Below are positions 16,237 through 26,100 of a DNA stretch of 48,126 bases, piece after piece (the stretch's first letter is position 1; each line of letters starts with the position of its first letter). The translations under genes were made by a program, and so were the position numbers. Below the pieces are notes generated by a model that did not search any database, had not been told where the DNA came from, and worked only from the letters and a program-made list of their open reading frames with translations. Source of the DNA: Bacillota bacterium (GTDB lineage: Bacteria > Bacillota > UBA994); the NCBI GenBank assembly GCA_018333655.1, contig JAGXTJ010000036.1, positions 1-48,126 on the forward strand. The letters run 5' to 3'.

Positions 16237-16909
16237 AATTATCATGCGTACTGAGCGCCTTAATAAGGCCTTTAGTCTAGGTGAGACCATTTACGCCGTC
16301 TCAGATGTATCGCTCTATATCCCTGCAGGAAAGATAGTAGCAATTGTAGGCCCCTCAGGTTGTGGCAAGAGCACCTTGCTGAGCCTGCTTGGCGGCTTGG
16401 ATCGCCCTATGAGCGGCGACATCTTCTTAGAGAGACAGTCTTTTCGTATGCTTTCTGAGGATGGCTTAGCCATGCTGCGACGGAGGAAGCTAGGATACGT
16501 GTTTCAGTTTTTCAATCTTATTCCGCACCTAACAGCCATAGAGAACGTCATGCTGCCAATGTCATTCATTGGCGTGAGCCGCCTAAATGCGAAGAAACGG
16601 GCCGCAGAATTGTTGGCTCAAGTGGGTCTAACAAAAAGATTGAACCATCTTCCGCTTCAGCTCTCTGGGGGAGAACAACAGCGTGTCGCAATTTCCAGAG
16701 CCTTAGCCAACAACCCTGCACTAGTACTGGCAGATGAGCCTACGGGAAATTTAGATAGTAGCTCCAAAAACGACGTCCTTGATCTGTTCAAGATGTTCAA
16801 CGCGATGAATGGCCAAACTTTTGTGTTAATTACACACGATGCGTCGGTAGCGGGCATTGCCCAGAAGGTTGTTCGTATGGTTGACGGAAGAGTACTTGAG
16901 GAAAAATGA
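16229..16909 (+). CDS. ABC transporter ATP-binding protein (MacB/LolD type)
   Basis: 226 aa, the standard length. Walker A GPSGCGKST (~40-48), the Q-loop around FQFFNLIPHLTAIENVMLPM, signature LSGGEQQRVAISRAL, Walker B LVLADEPTGNLD with the extra TGNLD typical of MacB/LolD/YknY ATPases, and the H-loop in LITHD. All catalytic residues are intact. ATG 16229 lies eight bases inside permease 1, and the stop overlaps the permease 2 start by four bases (ATGA), so the three transporter genes are translationally coupled and form one complex at the membrane. Confidence 0.95.
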   Translation: MNEIIMRTERLNKAFSLGETIYAVSDVSLYIPAGKIVAIVGPSGCGKSTLLSLLGGLDRPMSGDIFLERQSFRMLSEDGLAMLRRRKLGYVFQFFNLIPHLTAIENVMLPMSFIGVSRLNAKKRAAELLAQVGLTKRLNHLPLQLSGGEQQRVAISRALANNPALVLADEPTGNLDSSSKNDVLDLFKMFNAMNGQTFVLITHDASVAGIAQKVVRMVDGRVLEEK

Positions 16910-18249
16910 TACAGCTAGCCCGGCGAATCTTTATAAAAAGTTGGCGCATACAGTTGGCGATTACCTGCTTATTTGCGGCTTCAGTTGCCTTGTTAGTAAT
17001 TTATGGCACCTACCTGCAGCGGGAAATCAATCTGCTAGAGGTGAGGATGGATGGGGGACTCCAAGACAGTTTTATACGAGTGGAGCTAAATGACTCACAG
17101 AGAGGCCCGAGTAAGTTGCGCCCGTCTCGCGGTCTTGGGACTGTGCCGTTGCAGTATCTCGGTTCGTGGCAGACAGGTGTTGTTGATACAAGCCATGGCC
17201 GCTTGCCTGTAGCTATGGTGACGCAGGATACTGGCCTCAATTTAGGGATAGGCAGTGCAGAAGTGCTTGTACCGCAAGTTTTGGCCAGTGAGCATAATCT
17301 CGCAGTTGGCGACAAACTGGTTGTCGTTACTAAAGGAGCGCATGCACAGTTCACAGTGGCCCAAGTCCATGATGGCACCATCTATGGGCAACGAATAGTT
17401 GTTTGGGATAAAAATGCATTGGCCTCTAATGTTTTCTTGTATCGTCATGAGTCTGGAGCAGCATCTGCGGCAGTTACTTCCCTGCGGCGCACCTATCCAG
17501 CAGGAATTATTGCATATAGTGGTAGTACGCGCTCTGCTGCGGAAGAGGTCATTGATGCAGTGTACTCCCCAGGGATTAGGGCGCGTTTTGGAGTCATTCT
17601 CTTTATAACAATTGCGTTTCTCGCAGTAACAGTATTCAGTTTTTTAGGGAAACGTAAGGTGCTCGCCATAGTAAAATCCTTGGGCTTAAGATCTTGGGAG
17701 ATGGTCACCCTATTGTTTTACGAGGCAGTTTTACCTCCCTTGTTTGGTTCCTTGCTTGGTTGTGGCCTTGCCTATGTTACCCTGCGCTGGATGATTAGTG
17801 CTGGGCAGCAGTTTGCTATCGACGGTTCAGTCTTTATAAGCTCTGCGTTAAGTATCTGGCCAGCGGTTGCAATCGGCATAGCCATCCCAGCGCGCTTCAC
17901 TCAAGTAGCCACAGTAAATCAGCTACTGTATGAACGGCCGGTGCCCTTCCAAACAGTCATAATAAAGGAGTTGGGTAAACGTATCAGTGCGCTAGATGTT
18001 TATACTAGTCAAGGCATAGAATTTATCCATTTGCAGATGGAGTACGGGCACTTTAACGGTTCTGTATTTCGTCGTTTAGGTGATTATGTGAAGCAGGGAG
18101 AGGTGCTTGCTGTTGAGGAGCGATGGTGGGGGCTGCAGGTAGTGGAGTACCATGCTCCAATAACGGGCTATATAGTATACTTTCAGGATGAGTTAGGCCT
18201 TGTAGGTGTCTCTCCATTGCATTTTGGCGCTCGGTGTGGTAATACTTAG
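16906..18249 (+). CDS. FtsX-type ABC permease 2 with C-terminal lipoyl/HlyD-like domain
   Basis: 447 aa. N-terminal helix (~12-30), an extracellular domain (~35-215), and an FtsX domain with helices near 225-245, 265-290 and 300-330; the coupling loop GKRKVLAIVKSLGLRSWEM is present. The family usually ends just after LLYERP, but here about 110 more residues follow. Residues 380-447 look like a biotinyl/lipoyl or HlyD-type hybrid barrel: GSVFRRLGDYVKQGEVLAVEE, then EYHAPITGYIVYF. No Lys sits in the lipoyl-lysine position that I can identify, so it is probably an adaptor-like fold rather than a cofactor carrier. No separate membrane-fusion protein gene is in the operon. Starts ATG 16906 overlapping the ATPase gene. 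Confidence 0.85.
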   Translation: MIQLARRIFIKSWRIQLAITCLFAASVALLVIYGTYLQREINLLEVRMDGGLQDSFIRVELNDSQRGPSKLRPSRGLGTVPLQYLGSWQTGVVDTSHGRLPVAMVTQDTGLNLGIGSAEVLVPQVLASEHNLAVGDKLVVVTKGAHAQFTVAQVHDGTIYGQRIVVWDKNALASNVFLYRHESGAASAAVTSLRRTYPAGIIAYSGSTRSAAEEVIDAVYSPGIRARFGVILFITIAFLAVTVFSFLGKRKVLAIVKSLGLRSWEMVTLLFYEAVLPPLFGSLLGCGLAYVTLRWMISAGQQFAIDGSVFISSALSIWPAVAIGIAIPARFTQVATVNQLLYERPVPFQTVIIKELGKRISALDVYTSQGIEFIHLQMEYGHFNGSVFRRLGDYVKQGEVLAVEERWWGLQVVEYHAPITGYIVYFQDELGLVGVSPLHFGARCGNT

Positions 18250-18269
18250 CTAAAGGGAGGCGAAGTACA

Positions 18270-18584
18270 ATGATGTGCCCAGTCTGTGCTAATGTGGAAC
18301 TAAAGATGACCGAGCGGCAGGGTGTGGAGGTAGATTACTGCTCCAAATGCCGGGGCGTATGGCTAGATCGCGGCGAACTCGACAAAATTATTGAGTTGTC
18401 CTTAGAACAGAGGACCCCAGAGCGCGACCGCCGCGTAGAGAACGTACGCGACAGCCGCGACACCCGCAGTGACCGTGACACCCGCAGTGACCGCGACGAC
18501 CGTGACGACCGAGGCGACCGCGATGATGTGAATCGCAATCCACGTAGGCGCAAGTCACTCCTAGGTGACCTCTTCGATTTCTAG
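18270..18584 (+). CDS. TFIIB-type zinc-ribbon protein with Asp/Arg repeat tail
   Basis: 104 aa. The N-terminal ~42 residues form the zf-TFIIB domain: CPVC at 3-6, CSKC about 20 residues later, then GVWLDRGELDKII, the usual family ending. The remaining half is an extremely charged tail of alternating Asp and Arg (DTRSDR, DDRDDR) followed by NPRRRKSLLGDLFDF. The tail is built on an 18-base tandem duplication at 18459-18494. The family is common but of unknown function, possibly metal or nucleic-acid binding; the mixed-charge tail suggests a flexible interaction region. ATG at 18270 follows GGGAGG; ATG 18273 is an alternative. It starts 20 bases after the transporter operon. Confidence 0.85.
   Translation: MMCPVCANVELKMTERQGVEVDYCSKCRGVWLDRGELDKIIELSLEQRTPERDRRVENVRDSRDTRSDRDTRSDRDDRDDRGDRDDVNRNPRRRKSLLGDLFDF
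18459..18494 (+). repeat. 18-base tandem duplication inside the zinc-ribbon gene
   Basis: Two adjacent copies of GACACCCGCAGTGACCG plus one variable base (T then C) encode DTRSDR twice. The flanking GACGACCG units continue the pattern in degraded form. Confidence 0.85.
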
Positions 18585-18627
18585 GCTTAGGATCATACTC
18601 TGATCGCTGAGCGAGGCTAAAACGCTG

Positions 18628-18666
18628 CAGGTGCTTTCTCTTAGCGAAAGAGAAAGCACCTGTTTT
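18628..18666 (+). terminator. Intrinsic terminator shared by the zinc-ribbon gene and pckA
   Basis: Perfect 15-bp stem (CAGGTGCTTTCTCTT with its complement), 5-base loop, then TTTT. It sits between two convergent genes and ends at the pckA stop codon. Confidence 0.85.
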
Positions 18667-20217
18667 CTACGGTCTGTCCCCTAGGGGGCCTGCCGCGGCT
18701 AGCTCGATGGCGAGAGCACCAAATTGCTTGAAGTTGCCACGAAAACGCTCGGCCAAGTGGAGCGCTGTAGCCTCATACTTCGCTTTGTCGGCCCAGGCCT
18801 CGCGCGGAGTAAGGAAGGCAGGTGGTAGGCCGGGCACCCTCTCTGGCACCAAGAGCCTAAAGACCTCGTCCTCGCGGTAAGCACACTTATCTAGGTCGCC
18901 GTTTAGTATGGCCGTAATAATGGCGCGCGTATGAGCGATAGAGATGCGTTTACCTTCGCCGTAACCGCCGCCCACCCAGCCGGTGTTGACGAGAAAAACC
19001 CTCGCCCCATGTCTATCAAGTTTTTCACCTAGTAGATGCGCATAAACCGTGGGGTGAAGAGGCATGAAGGGGCTGCCGAAGCAGGCCGAGAAGGTGGCCT
19101 CGGGCGTGGTAACGCCGCGCTCGGTGCCGGCTAGTTTGCTGGTGTAGCCAGAGATAAAGTGGTACATGGCCTGTTCTTTAGTGAGACGAGCGACGGGCGG
19201 TAGAACACCAAAGGCATCGGCGGTGAGAAAGATAATCGTCTGTGGGTTGCCGCCCACACCACAGAGAGCGGCATTCGGGATAAACTCCACGGGGTAGCAG
19301 GCGCGGGTGTTTTCCGTCAGACTGTCATCGGCATAGTCGGGCATACGCGTGGAGCAGTCTAGTACTACGTTTTCTAAGAGGGAGCCAAAAGTAAGTGCAT
19401 TCCAGATTTGCGGCTCATGTTCTTTAGACAAACCAATGCACTTGGCGTAGCAGCCCCCTTCAAAGTTGAAGACGCCTTGGTCGCTCCACCCGTGCTCATC
19501 ATCCCCGATAAGTTTGCGGTCAGGGTCGGCCGAGAGGGTGGTCTTGCCCGTGCCAGACAAGCCAAAGAAGAGCGCTACATCATCGTACAGGCCAATATTG
19601 GCAGAACAATGCATGGGCAAAACATCGCGCTCTGGTAAGAGGTAGTTCATCACGGAGAAGAGAGATTTCTTTATCTCGCCCGCATACTCAGTGCCGCCAA
19701 TGAGCACCACCTTTAGAGAAAAACTAATTATAACAAAAGCCTCGGAGTTCGTGCCGTCAAGCTTCGGGTCAGCCTTGAAGCTTGGGCAGGAAATAACGGT
19801 GAAGTCGGGAGCGAAACCCTCTAGTTCGTGTTCTTCTGGGCGCCTAAAAATCTGTGTGGCAAACAAGCTATGGTAGGCAAGAGTGGTCACAACGCGCACT
19901 TTAAGGCGATATTCGGCCTCTGCACCGACGAAGCCATCAAAAACAAAGTTATCCCTTTGCTTCATGAACTCTGTCAGTTTCTTGTACAAAGCTTGAAAGT
20001 TATGCTCGTTAAAGGGCTTGTTGGTTTTTCCCCAGTCGATTTTGTCGCGCACCGCGGGCTCATCCACAATAAAGCGGTCCTCCGGAGAGCGCCCGGTATA
20101 CTTACCGGTGTTAACTGCTAGCGCGCCGGTCGACGACAATATGCCCTCGCGGCGCAGCAGGGAGTGCTCAATCAGTTTCGGTACTGTTAGGTTGTGGTAA
20201 GTGTGTCTTGTGCTCAC
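18667..20217 (-). CDS. pckA: Phosphoenolpyruvate carboxykinase (ATP)
   Basis: 516 aa. Converts oxaloacetate and ATP to phosphoenolpyruvate, CO2 and ADP: first committed step of gluconeogenesis, or reversed in some anaerobes to fix CO2. Recognised by [14 protein letters not shown] near the N-terminus, [14 protein letters not shown], the kinase-1a loop [11 protein letters not shown], kinase-2 LIGDDEHGW, and [10 protein letters not shown], all diagnostic of the ATP-dependent family and intact. GTG at 20217 was chosen because GAGGGGCGGG lies upstream and the family start aligns there; an upstream in-frame ATG at 20250 would put this site inside the gene. It stands alone, with terminators on both sides of the neighbouring segments. 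Confidence 0.97.
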   Translation of the reverse strand: MSTRHTYHNLTVPKLIEHSLLRREGILSSTGALAVNTGKYTGRSPEDRFIVDEPAVRDKIDWGKTNKPFNEHNFQALYKKLTEFMKQRDNFVFDGFVGAEAEYRLKVRVVTTLAYHSLFATQIFRRPEEHELEGFAPDFTVISCPSFKADPKLDGTNSEAFVIISFSLKVVLIGGTEYAGEIKKSLFSVMNYLLPERDVLPMHCSANIGLYDDVALFFGLSGTGKTTLSADPDRKLIGDDEHGWSDQGVFNFEGGCYAKCIGLSKEHEPQIWNALTFGSLLENVVLDCSTRMPDYADDSLTENTRACYPVEFIPNAALCGVGGNPQTIIFLTADAFGVLPPVARLTKEQAMYHFISGYTSKLAGTERGVTTPEATFSACFGSPFMPLHPTVYAHLLGEKLDRHGARVFLVNTGWVGGGYGEGKRISIAHTRAIITAILNGDLDKCAYREDEVFRLLVPERVPGLPPAFLTPREAWADKAKYEATALHLAERFRGNFKQFGALAIELAAAGPLGDRP

Positions 20218-20322
20218 AATGCAGCCCGCCCCTCGCCAGATATACACCAATTAACTATACAATACTATTCTAATCTGTCAATGGGCTAGCATATTTGCGC
20301 AATTATATATCACATTAGAGCG

Positions 20323-20357
20323 AACCGCTGCAGCCTGGCCAGCAGGTTGCAGCGGTT
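20323..20357 (-). terminator. Hairpin terminator after the glyoxalase-like gene
   Basis: 14-bp stem with one G-U pair (AACCGCTGCAGCCT with AGGTTGCAGCGGTT) and a 7-base loop, 13 bases past the stop of the minus-strand gene. No long T-run. Confidence 0.6.
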
Positions 20358-20370
20358 AAGGTTGGCCAAT

Positions 20371-20742
20371 TTAGCGTCGCGTGGGTAGTATCTCTAGCCA
20401 GTATCCATCGGGGTCTTCAATAAAGTAGATGCCCATATCCACGTTTTCGTAGCAGATACAGCCCATTTCCTTGTGCCAAGCATGTGCGGCCTCAAAGTCA
20501 TCGACTCTAAAGGCTAGGTGCATCTCATTTTCGCCAAGGTCGTAGGGTTTGTCCCTGTCTTTCATCCAGGTGAGCTCTAGGCGGTGCTCGCTAGTTCCGT
20601 CGCTCAAGAAAACCAGGGTAAAGCTGCCGTCCTTAGCTTCACGCCGCCGCACCTCTTCTAGTCCTAGTGCCTCCTGGTAAAACTTTAGGCTGCGAGTGAG
20701 GTCGAGCACATGAATCTCATTGTGGGCAAAAGTAAATTTCAT
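20371..20742 (-). CDS. Glyoxalase I-like VOC-family metalloprotein
   Basis: 123 aa. Two beta-alpha-beta-beta-beta units of the vicinal oxygen chelate fold. Likely metal ligands occupy the usual GloA places: His in the first strand (HNEIHV), Glu in HRLELTW, His in EMHLAFRV, Glu in YWLEILP. The opening LDLTRSLKFYQEALGLEE and closing FIEDPDGYWLEI are typical of lactoylglutathione lyases, which detoxify methylglyoxal. In a Bacillota cell without glutathione the thiol would differ, so the substrate is uncertain. It starts two bases after the MBL-fold gene with AAAGGAG, so the two are co-transcribed. Confidence 0.85.
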   Translation of the reverse strand: MKFTFAHNEIHVLDLTRSLKFYQEALGLEEVRRREAKDGSFTLVFLSDGTSEHRLELTWMKDRDKPYDLGENEMHLAFRVDDFEAAHAWHKEMGCICYENVDMGIYFIEDPDGYWLEILPTRR

Positions 20743-20744
20743 GT

Positions 20745-21461
20745 CTAAACTCCTTTCTTTTTATAGACTAGCTGCTGGCCACGGTGGGTAATAGCGGTAA
20801 TAGGGGGAACTAGTGACGGCAGACCTGTGGCAAAGCCCTGCACTGCGGCGTAGTTTTCACCAAAATGCATGGGTACAAAGAGCCTTGGCTTGACAAGATC
20901 AAGAAACCGCTGTGGCCCGAGGGCAAACTCACTCCCTAGTCTTGGGTCAACGGGGAAAAAGGCAATGTCAATATCTTGGCCAACTAAGGGGGCGAGGGCC
21001 TGCATAAACAAAATTTCGCTCTGCCGCACTTCCTCGGCGGTGGACTCTTCCTTCCAGTGCCACCAGTTTAAGTCGCCCGCATGGAAAATAGTGAGCCCAT
21101 CTGTAGTAACCACAAATGAAACGCCTAGGTCCGTGGAGTCATAAGTGGCTACTTCCGCGTCCGCAAAACTAAGCCTTTGTAGCGGTGACATGCGCGAGAT
21201 GTCGGGTCCGTTCTCTTGTACATCAGAGCTCAGTATGTAGCGTATCTTGGGGTTTGCTTCGCGCCAGCTCCAAATATGCGGGTTGTAGTGATCGGCGTGG
21301 CCGTGCGAGACAAACACTAGTGTATTCTTGTGGCGCACCTTCTCACCGAGCTTCACCTCTCCGCCATCCCTGATATAGTCAAACACCAAGAGATGCTCCG
21401 GAGTCTCTACCGCAAAACCGCTGTTTTCCAGATAGTAAATGTCGGCGCGGATTTCATTCAT
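20745..21461 (-). CDS. Metallo-beta-lactamase-fold hydrolase (UlaG/YtkL-like)
   Basis: 238 aa. HGHADH, the main zinc motif, lies around residue 54; a second His/Asp pair appears in IFHAGDLNWWHW and a late His in VPMHFGEN. The shape (GFAVETPEHLLVFDYI at the start, FFPVDPRLG and HFGEN late) fits the small MBL group with UlaG and YtkL rather than beta-lactamases. The substrate is unknown. ATG 21461 was chosen because AAGGAGG lies nine bases upstream; a TTG/ATG 24 bases further up would contain the ribosome site. Forms an operon with the glyoxalase-like gene, suggesting detoxification. Confidence 0.85.
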   Translation of the reverse strand: MNEIRADIYYLENSGFAVETPEHLLVFDYIRDGGEVKLGEKVRHKNTLVFVSHGHADHYNPHIWSWREANPKIRYILSSDVQENGPDISRMSPLQRLSFADAEVATYDSTDLGVSFVVTTDGLTIFHAGDLNWWHWKEESTAEEVRQSEILFMQALAPLVGQDIDIAFFPVDPRLGSEFALGPQRFLDLVKPRLFVPMHFGENYAAVQGFATGLPSLVPPITAITHRGQQLVYKKKGV

Positions 21462-21586
21462 TTCATTCGCCTCCTTAGAATACACGGCATGCGAGTCGAT
21501 CGTAGCTCCATTATACTCTAGAATTATCTGTCGCAGGCACTATGATGTGTTGATAGATTATGCAGCCCTTTCTTTTTAGGAGGTAC

Positions 21587-22882
21587 CTAGAGACAAAACG
21601 TGGCGTATAGCGGCACAGTCTTCTTCCTGTCCTCATAGCCATAGTTCCTAGTGCAGAGTTTTACTGCGTAGTCAGGGTTGTATGTTGTCATGAAAACGCT
21701 GAGACTTTTGGATTTGGTGTTGTCAGCAGACTTTACTTCAACGGGAATAATCTTGCCTTCACGCTGAATAAGAAAATCGACTTCTGCTCCGCGCTCCGAA
21801 GTCCAGTAGTAACTAGTATAGCCATTGACACTCAACTGAGCACAGACATAGTTCTCAGCCAAGCCGCCTTTGAAATCGTTCAGTTCATGGGAGAGCAGCA
21901 AGACGTCTGCCGGGACAATATCTTTCTTGGCGCATAGTAGACCCACATCGGATACATAGGTCTTAAAGGCATCGATATCTCTGTAGTTCTCAAGGGGTTT
22001 CATAGGAGAGTCCACCCGGTAGATGCGCGACACCAGGCCAGACAAGGCTAGCCACTCTATGGCATTCTCAAACTCTGCAGCCCTCGCTCCTGTCTTAATT
22101 AGTTTGTACTGAAAGCGCGTGTTCCTCTTCGAAAGTTGGACTGTAATGTTGTCATAGACCAGTCGTGTCTTCGCAATCTCCTTGGGCGCGTTATACTTAC
22201 TCATGTCGTTAAGATAGCTAGCAAGAATGTTTTTTTGTGTATGGCGCACGAGGTTTAAATCTCTTGTCTCTAAATATTGTTTGACGCAGTCGGGCATGCC
22301 GCCGACGACTAAGTACACACGATAATGTTCTAAGGCAGCTTCATGTAGGGCAGTGGGCATAGGGGCGTTGTTGTTAAAACACTCACGAATCATTTTCACC
22401 AGAGCCTCTTCACCGCAGGCTAGCAGGAATTCCTCCGTGTCCATGGGATGGAGGGTGTAGAGGTCGACTTTGCCGACCGGAAACGAGTAATGCTCTCTGC
22501 TTACTGCCACGCCGAGTAGGCTCCCTGCTGCGATGACATGGTATTCGGGAGCGCTCTCGCAGAAGTATTTGAGAGAAGTGAGCGCACGCTCGCAGAGCTG
22601 AATCTCATCTAGGACAAGTAAGGTCTTTTCGCGGATTATTGTCTGGCCTGCCAAGCGTGAAAGTAGGGGGATGAGGTACAAGGGGTCGATGCTTTCCGCA
22701 AAGGTTTTAGTGAGCTGCGGCGTTGTTTCAAAGTTAAAGTAGGCTACATTTTCGTAGTGTTCTCGTCCGAATTGCAGAAGGGAATATGTCTTTCCTACTT
22801 GCCGGGCCCCCTGCATGACAAGTGGCTTGCGATAAGGGCTCTCTTTCCACTGTTTCAGATACTCGCTTGCCTTTCTGTACAT
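21587..22882 (-). CDS. AAA-type ATPase with C-terminal DUF4143
   Basis: 431 aa. N-terminal AAA_14 domain: Walker A GARQVGKT (~25-32), Walker B LLVLDEIQ, sensor-like VIAAGSLLGVA; then a DUF4143 domain (~200-380) whose end carries a PD-(D/E)XK-like core: GAEVDFLIQREGKIIPVEVKS. Proteins of this group are widespread in bacteria, often in variable copy number, and have no firm function. ATG at 22882 has AGGAGG ten bases upstream; an upstream in-frame start at 22933 is less likely. Single gene, divergent from addB. Confidence 0.88.
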   Translation of the reverse strand: MYRKASEYLKQWKESPYRKPLVMQGARQVGKTYSLLQFGREHYENVAYFNFETTPQLTKTFAESIDPLYLIPLLSRLAGQTIIREKTLLVLDEIQLCERALTSLKYFCESAPEYHVIAAGSLLGVAVSREHYSFPVGKVDLYTLHPMDTEEFLLACGEEALVKMIRECFNNNAPMPTALHEAALEHYRVYLVVGGMPDCVKQYLETRDLNLVRHTQKNILASYLNDMSKYNAPKEIAKTRLVYDNITVQLSKRNTRFQYKLIKTGARAAEFENAIEWLALSGLVSRIYRVDSPMKPLENYRDIDAFKTYVSDVGLLCAKKDIVPADVLLLSHELNDFKGGLAENYVCAQLSVNGYTSYYWTSERGAEVDFLIQREGKIIPVEVKSADNTKSKSLSVFMTTYNPDYAVKLCTRNYGYEDRKKTVPLYATFCL

Positions 22883-23128
22883 GAATGTATCGCCTCCTAG
22901 TAGGATTGTATCCAAGGTTGGTGCAAAATACAACGTAAAATAGCGATTTTTTCACGGTAATCAACATCAATTTTTCGGCTCTTTTAGCACTAAAACGCAG
23001 ATACCAAACAGCGGAGTAGGGAGCAGGTACAACCGACAACTGTTGCAGCAGGATGTCAGGGGAGGTAGGGCGAACTCATATGGGTGTAGCACAAGGTTCC
23101 GCATAACAGGCGGGGAGGGAGCCAGTCA

Positions 23129-26100
23129 GTGTCTCTTAGATTAATTATAGGTGGGGCGGGCAGTGGAAAAACCCAGGCCATACTTGAGGAAATCGTAGCC
23201 GAGGTGCGCCGCGATCCTTTTGGCCAACCGCTCTGGCTGCTCGTGCCAGAGCAGGCTACTTTTCAGGCGGAGCAGGCACTGTGCCTGCGGCTTGGGGGTA
23301 TTATGCGGGTGCGCGTCGTTAGCTTTCAGCGTCTGGCCTACTTAGTTATGCAGCATGTTGCCGGTGCAGCCTTAACGCCCATTAATGAACTCGGTCTCAC
23401 CATGTTGCTGCGTAAAGTGATAGAGGAGTCTAAGAGCGAGCTCAAGCCCTTTGCCCGCGCCACGCGCCAGGTGGGTTTTGCCGCGCAACTAGTAGAGATT
23501 GTTTTGCAGCTTAAACGCCAGTGTATTGAGCCTAAGCACCTGCGAGAACTTCTCGACCACAAAGGGGCGCACCTGTCGCTACCGGTGGCCGACAAATTGC
23601 GGGATATACTCATAATTTACGCCAAGCTGCAGGACACACAGCATCATAAGCAGATTCTCGATAGTGAGGACAGTATTGCTTGGCTGGCTAGGCATGTAGG
23701 TGACTTTGGTGACATACAAGGAGCATCCATATGGTTGGATGGCTTTACGGGCTTTATGCCCCAAGAATATGCCGTACTCAGTACACTCATCGCTATGGCA
23801 GAGGTACAAGTTAGCCTGTCTTTGGCGGGCGAGCTTTATGACCGGCACCTTGCCGATGACCATCTTTTCTTTCCTACTTGGGATACCGCGCAGAAATTGC
23901 GGCATCTAGCGAGGACGCGTCAGGCAGAATTTCATGCTCCTCTACGCTTAGGGCCGAGAAATCGCTATGCAGAGGGCTCAGCCCTGACGCGAATCGAAAA
24001 ATTCTTTAGCGAAGATGACCGTTCTCTAGCTAGAGTGCCCTCCACAGGGCTAAAGGTGATTGCTGCCACGACCCGCAGATTAGAAGTCGATGCCGCCGCG
24101 CGGGAGATTGTGCGACTATGTCGTGAGCAGGGGGTACGGTATCGGGAGATATGCCTCGTGGTGCGCGACCTGGCCATTTACGAGAGTTTACTGCCTACGA
24201 CCTTTAGAGACTATGGTATTCCTATCTTTATCGACCAAAAACGCCCTATCAGGCATCATCCCCTGCTCGATTTGCTACGCTCCGCCCTCAGCCTAGTAGA
24301 AGACAACTTCCCCTACGAGGCGGTGATGCGCTGTCTTAAGGGGGGGCTCTTTCGCTTAGACATAGCCGCCATCGACAAGCTAGACAACTTTCTTCTGGCT
24401 ACAGGTTTTAGGGGGACACGCTGGCTAGCGGGTGAAGACTGGGTGTTCCGCGTCCCTGATGATGCCTCGGAGCCGCACCCCTTAGCCGACGAACTAAACG
24501 CGCTGCGCAGAGAAATCGTGCCTCATTTCGCCGACCTCCACAGCAAAATTGTGGCGGGCAAGACGGTGCACGACTTTAACGCGGCTCTCTTTGACCTGCT
24601 CGAGCGTCTAGGCGTGGCCGAGACCATAGAGAAATGGGCAGAAGAAAGTGAGGCCGAGCATGATGTTTTAGCGGCGCGGCTTCATACCCAGGTGCTCGGG
24701 GCGGTGCTAGATTTGCTCGAACAACTAGAAGAAATCCTCGGTACTAGTGAGACTACCCTAGCAGAATACGCAGGCATCCTTGAAACGGGGCTAGAGGGGC
24801 TGAGACTTGGGCTCATTCCCCCTAGCCTAGATCAAGTTGTGGTGGTCGAGGCAGGCCGGTCGCGCGCACCAGAAGTAGAGTATTCCCTAGTACTAGGGTT
24901 AAACGACGGCATCTTCCCAGCGCGAGCACCTCTGCAGGGCCTGTTTTCAGACAGCGAAAAAGAGAGTTTGGCCGTGCTCGGCCTAGACTTAGGCAGCACA
25001 GCGCGCCGCAAGGTCTATGAAGAGCAGTTTCTCCTGTACACGGCGCTTACACGCGCCAAGCGGGGCCTCTATCTTAGCTACACCGTGGCGGATGAAAAGG
25101 GTGCTACCCTCCTGCCAGCAGTTGAACTAAAGACTCTGCTCTCTTTGTTCCCTGATTTGCGGGTACAGCCCGAGGCCATTGAAGTGCCTAGGGACAGCGA
25201 GGACATGCTAGCGCGCCTGTCCCATCCGCGCACTACCTTGCAAGCGCTAGGCATCAGTTTGCGCCAAGCAAAAACAGGCCATTTCATTTCTCCTCTCTGG
25301 TGGGACGTGTACAGTCATCTGCTCTGTTCTGCCGAGTGGAGAAGGGAGACAGAGCAAGTAGCACAGGCCTTGTTCTACACTAATGCCGAGCCTCCACTAG
25401 CGCCTGAATTTGCGCGAGGTGCTGCGCGACGTGTATGGCGGGGCAGTGTCTCGCGCCTCGAGAAGTTTAATGCCTGCCCCTTCGCCTACTTTTCTGCCTT
25501 TACCCTTAAATTGCGCGAGCGCAAAATATATAAATTAGCAGCTGTCGACATAGGCAACTTTTATCATCTCGCACTAGAGAAGTTTGGTGACAAACTAGCA
25601 GAACGCCATATAGCATGGGCAGACCTCGATGAACAGAGCTGCCGGGACATAAGTACGGAGCTCGCTACTAACCTGCAACCGATAATTCAGGATAATATTC
25701 TTACTAGCACCAAGCGCCACAGCTACTTAGCACGAAAGCTGCAAAGGGTGGTGGAGCGCTCCGCACTCGTCTTGGCTCGTCATGCCAGACAAGGCCGTTT
25801 TATACCTCTTAAGGCGGAGCTTGGCTTTGGCCATGGGGGAACTCTACCTGCCCTTACTCTTACCCTGGCCGATGGTACGCAGATGGAACTTACCGGTCGT
25901 ATCGACCGCGTGGACACCGCGAGCGGCAAAGAGGGGGCCTTTATCCGCATTATAGATTTTAAGTCCGGATCTAACAAATTGACCCCTCTTGAGGTTTACC
26001 ATGGTTTGCGCCTACAGCTTTTGACCTACCTTGAGGTAGCTTTGCGCTCGGGTCTACAACTGACGGGAAGCGAAGTAAAACCAGCAGGAGCGCTCTACTT

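Noticed and set aside
18459-18494. CRISPR-like repeat
   Set aside because: Two adjacent in-frame copies without spacers, explained by the Asp/Arg tail of a protein.
22883-23128. Riboswitch or small RNA between the DUF4143 ATPase gene and addB
   Set aside because: The gap is 246 bases with no strong hairpin or known aptamer motif on either strand that I could find.
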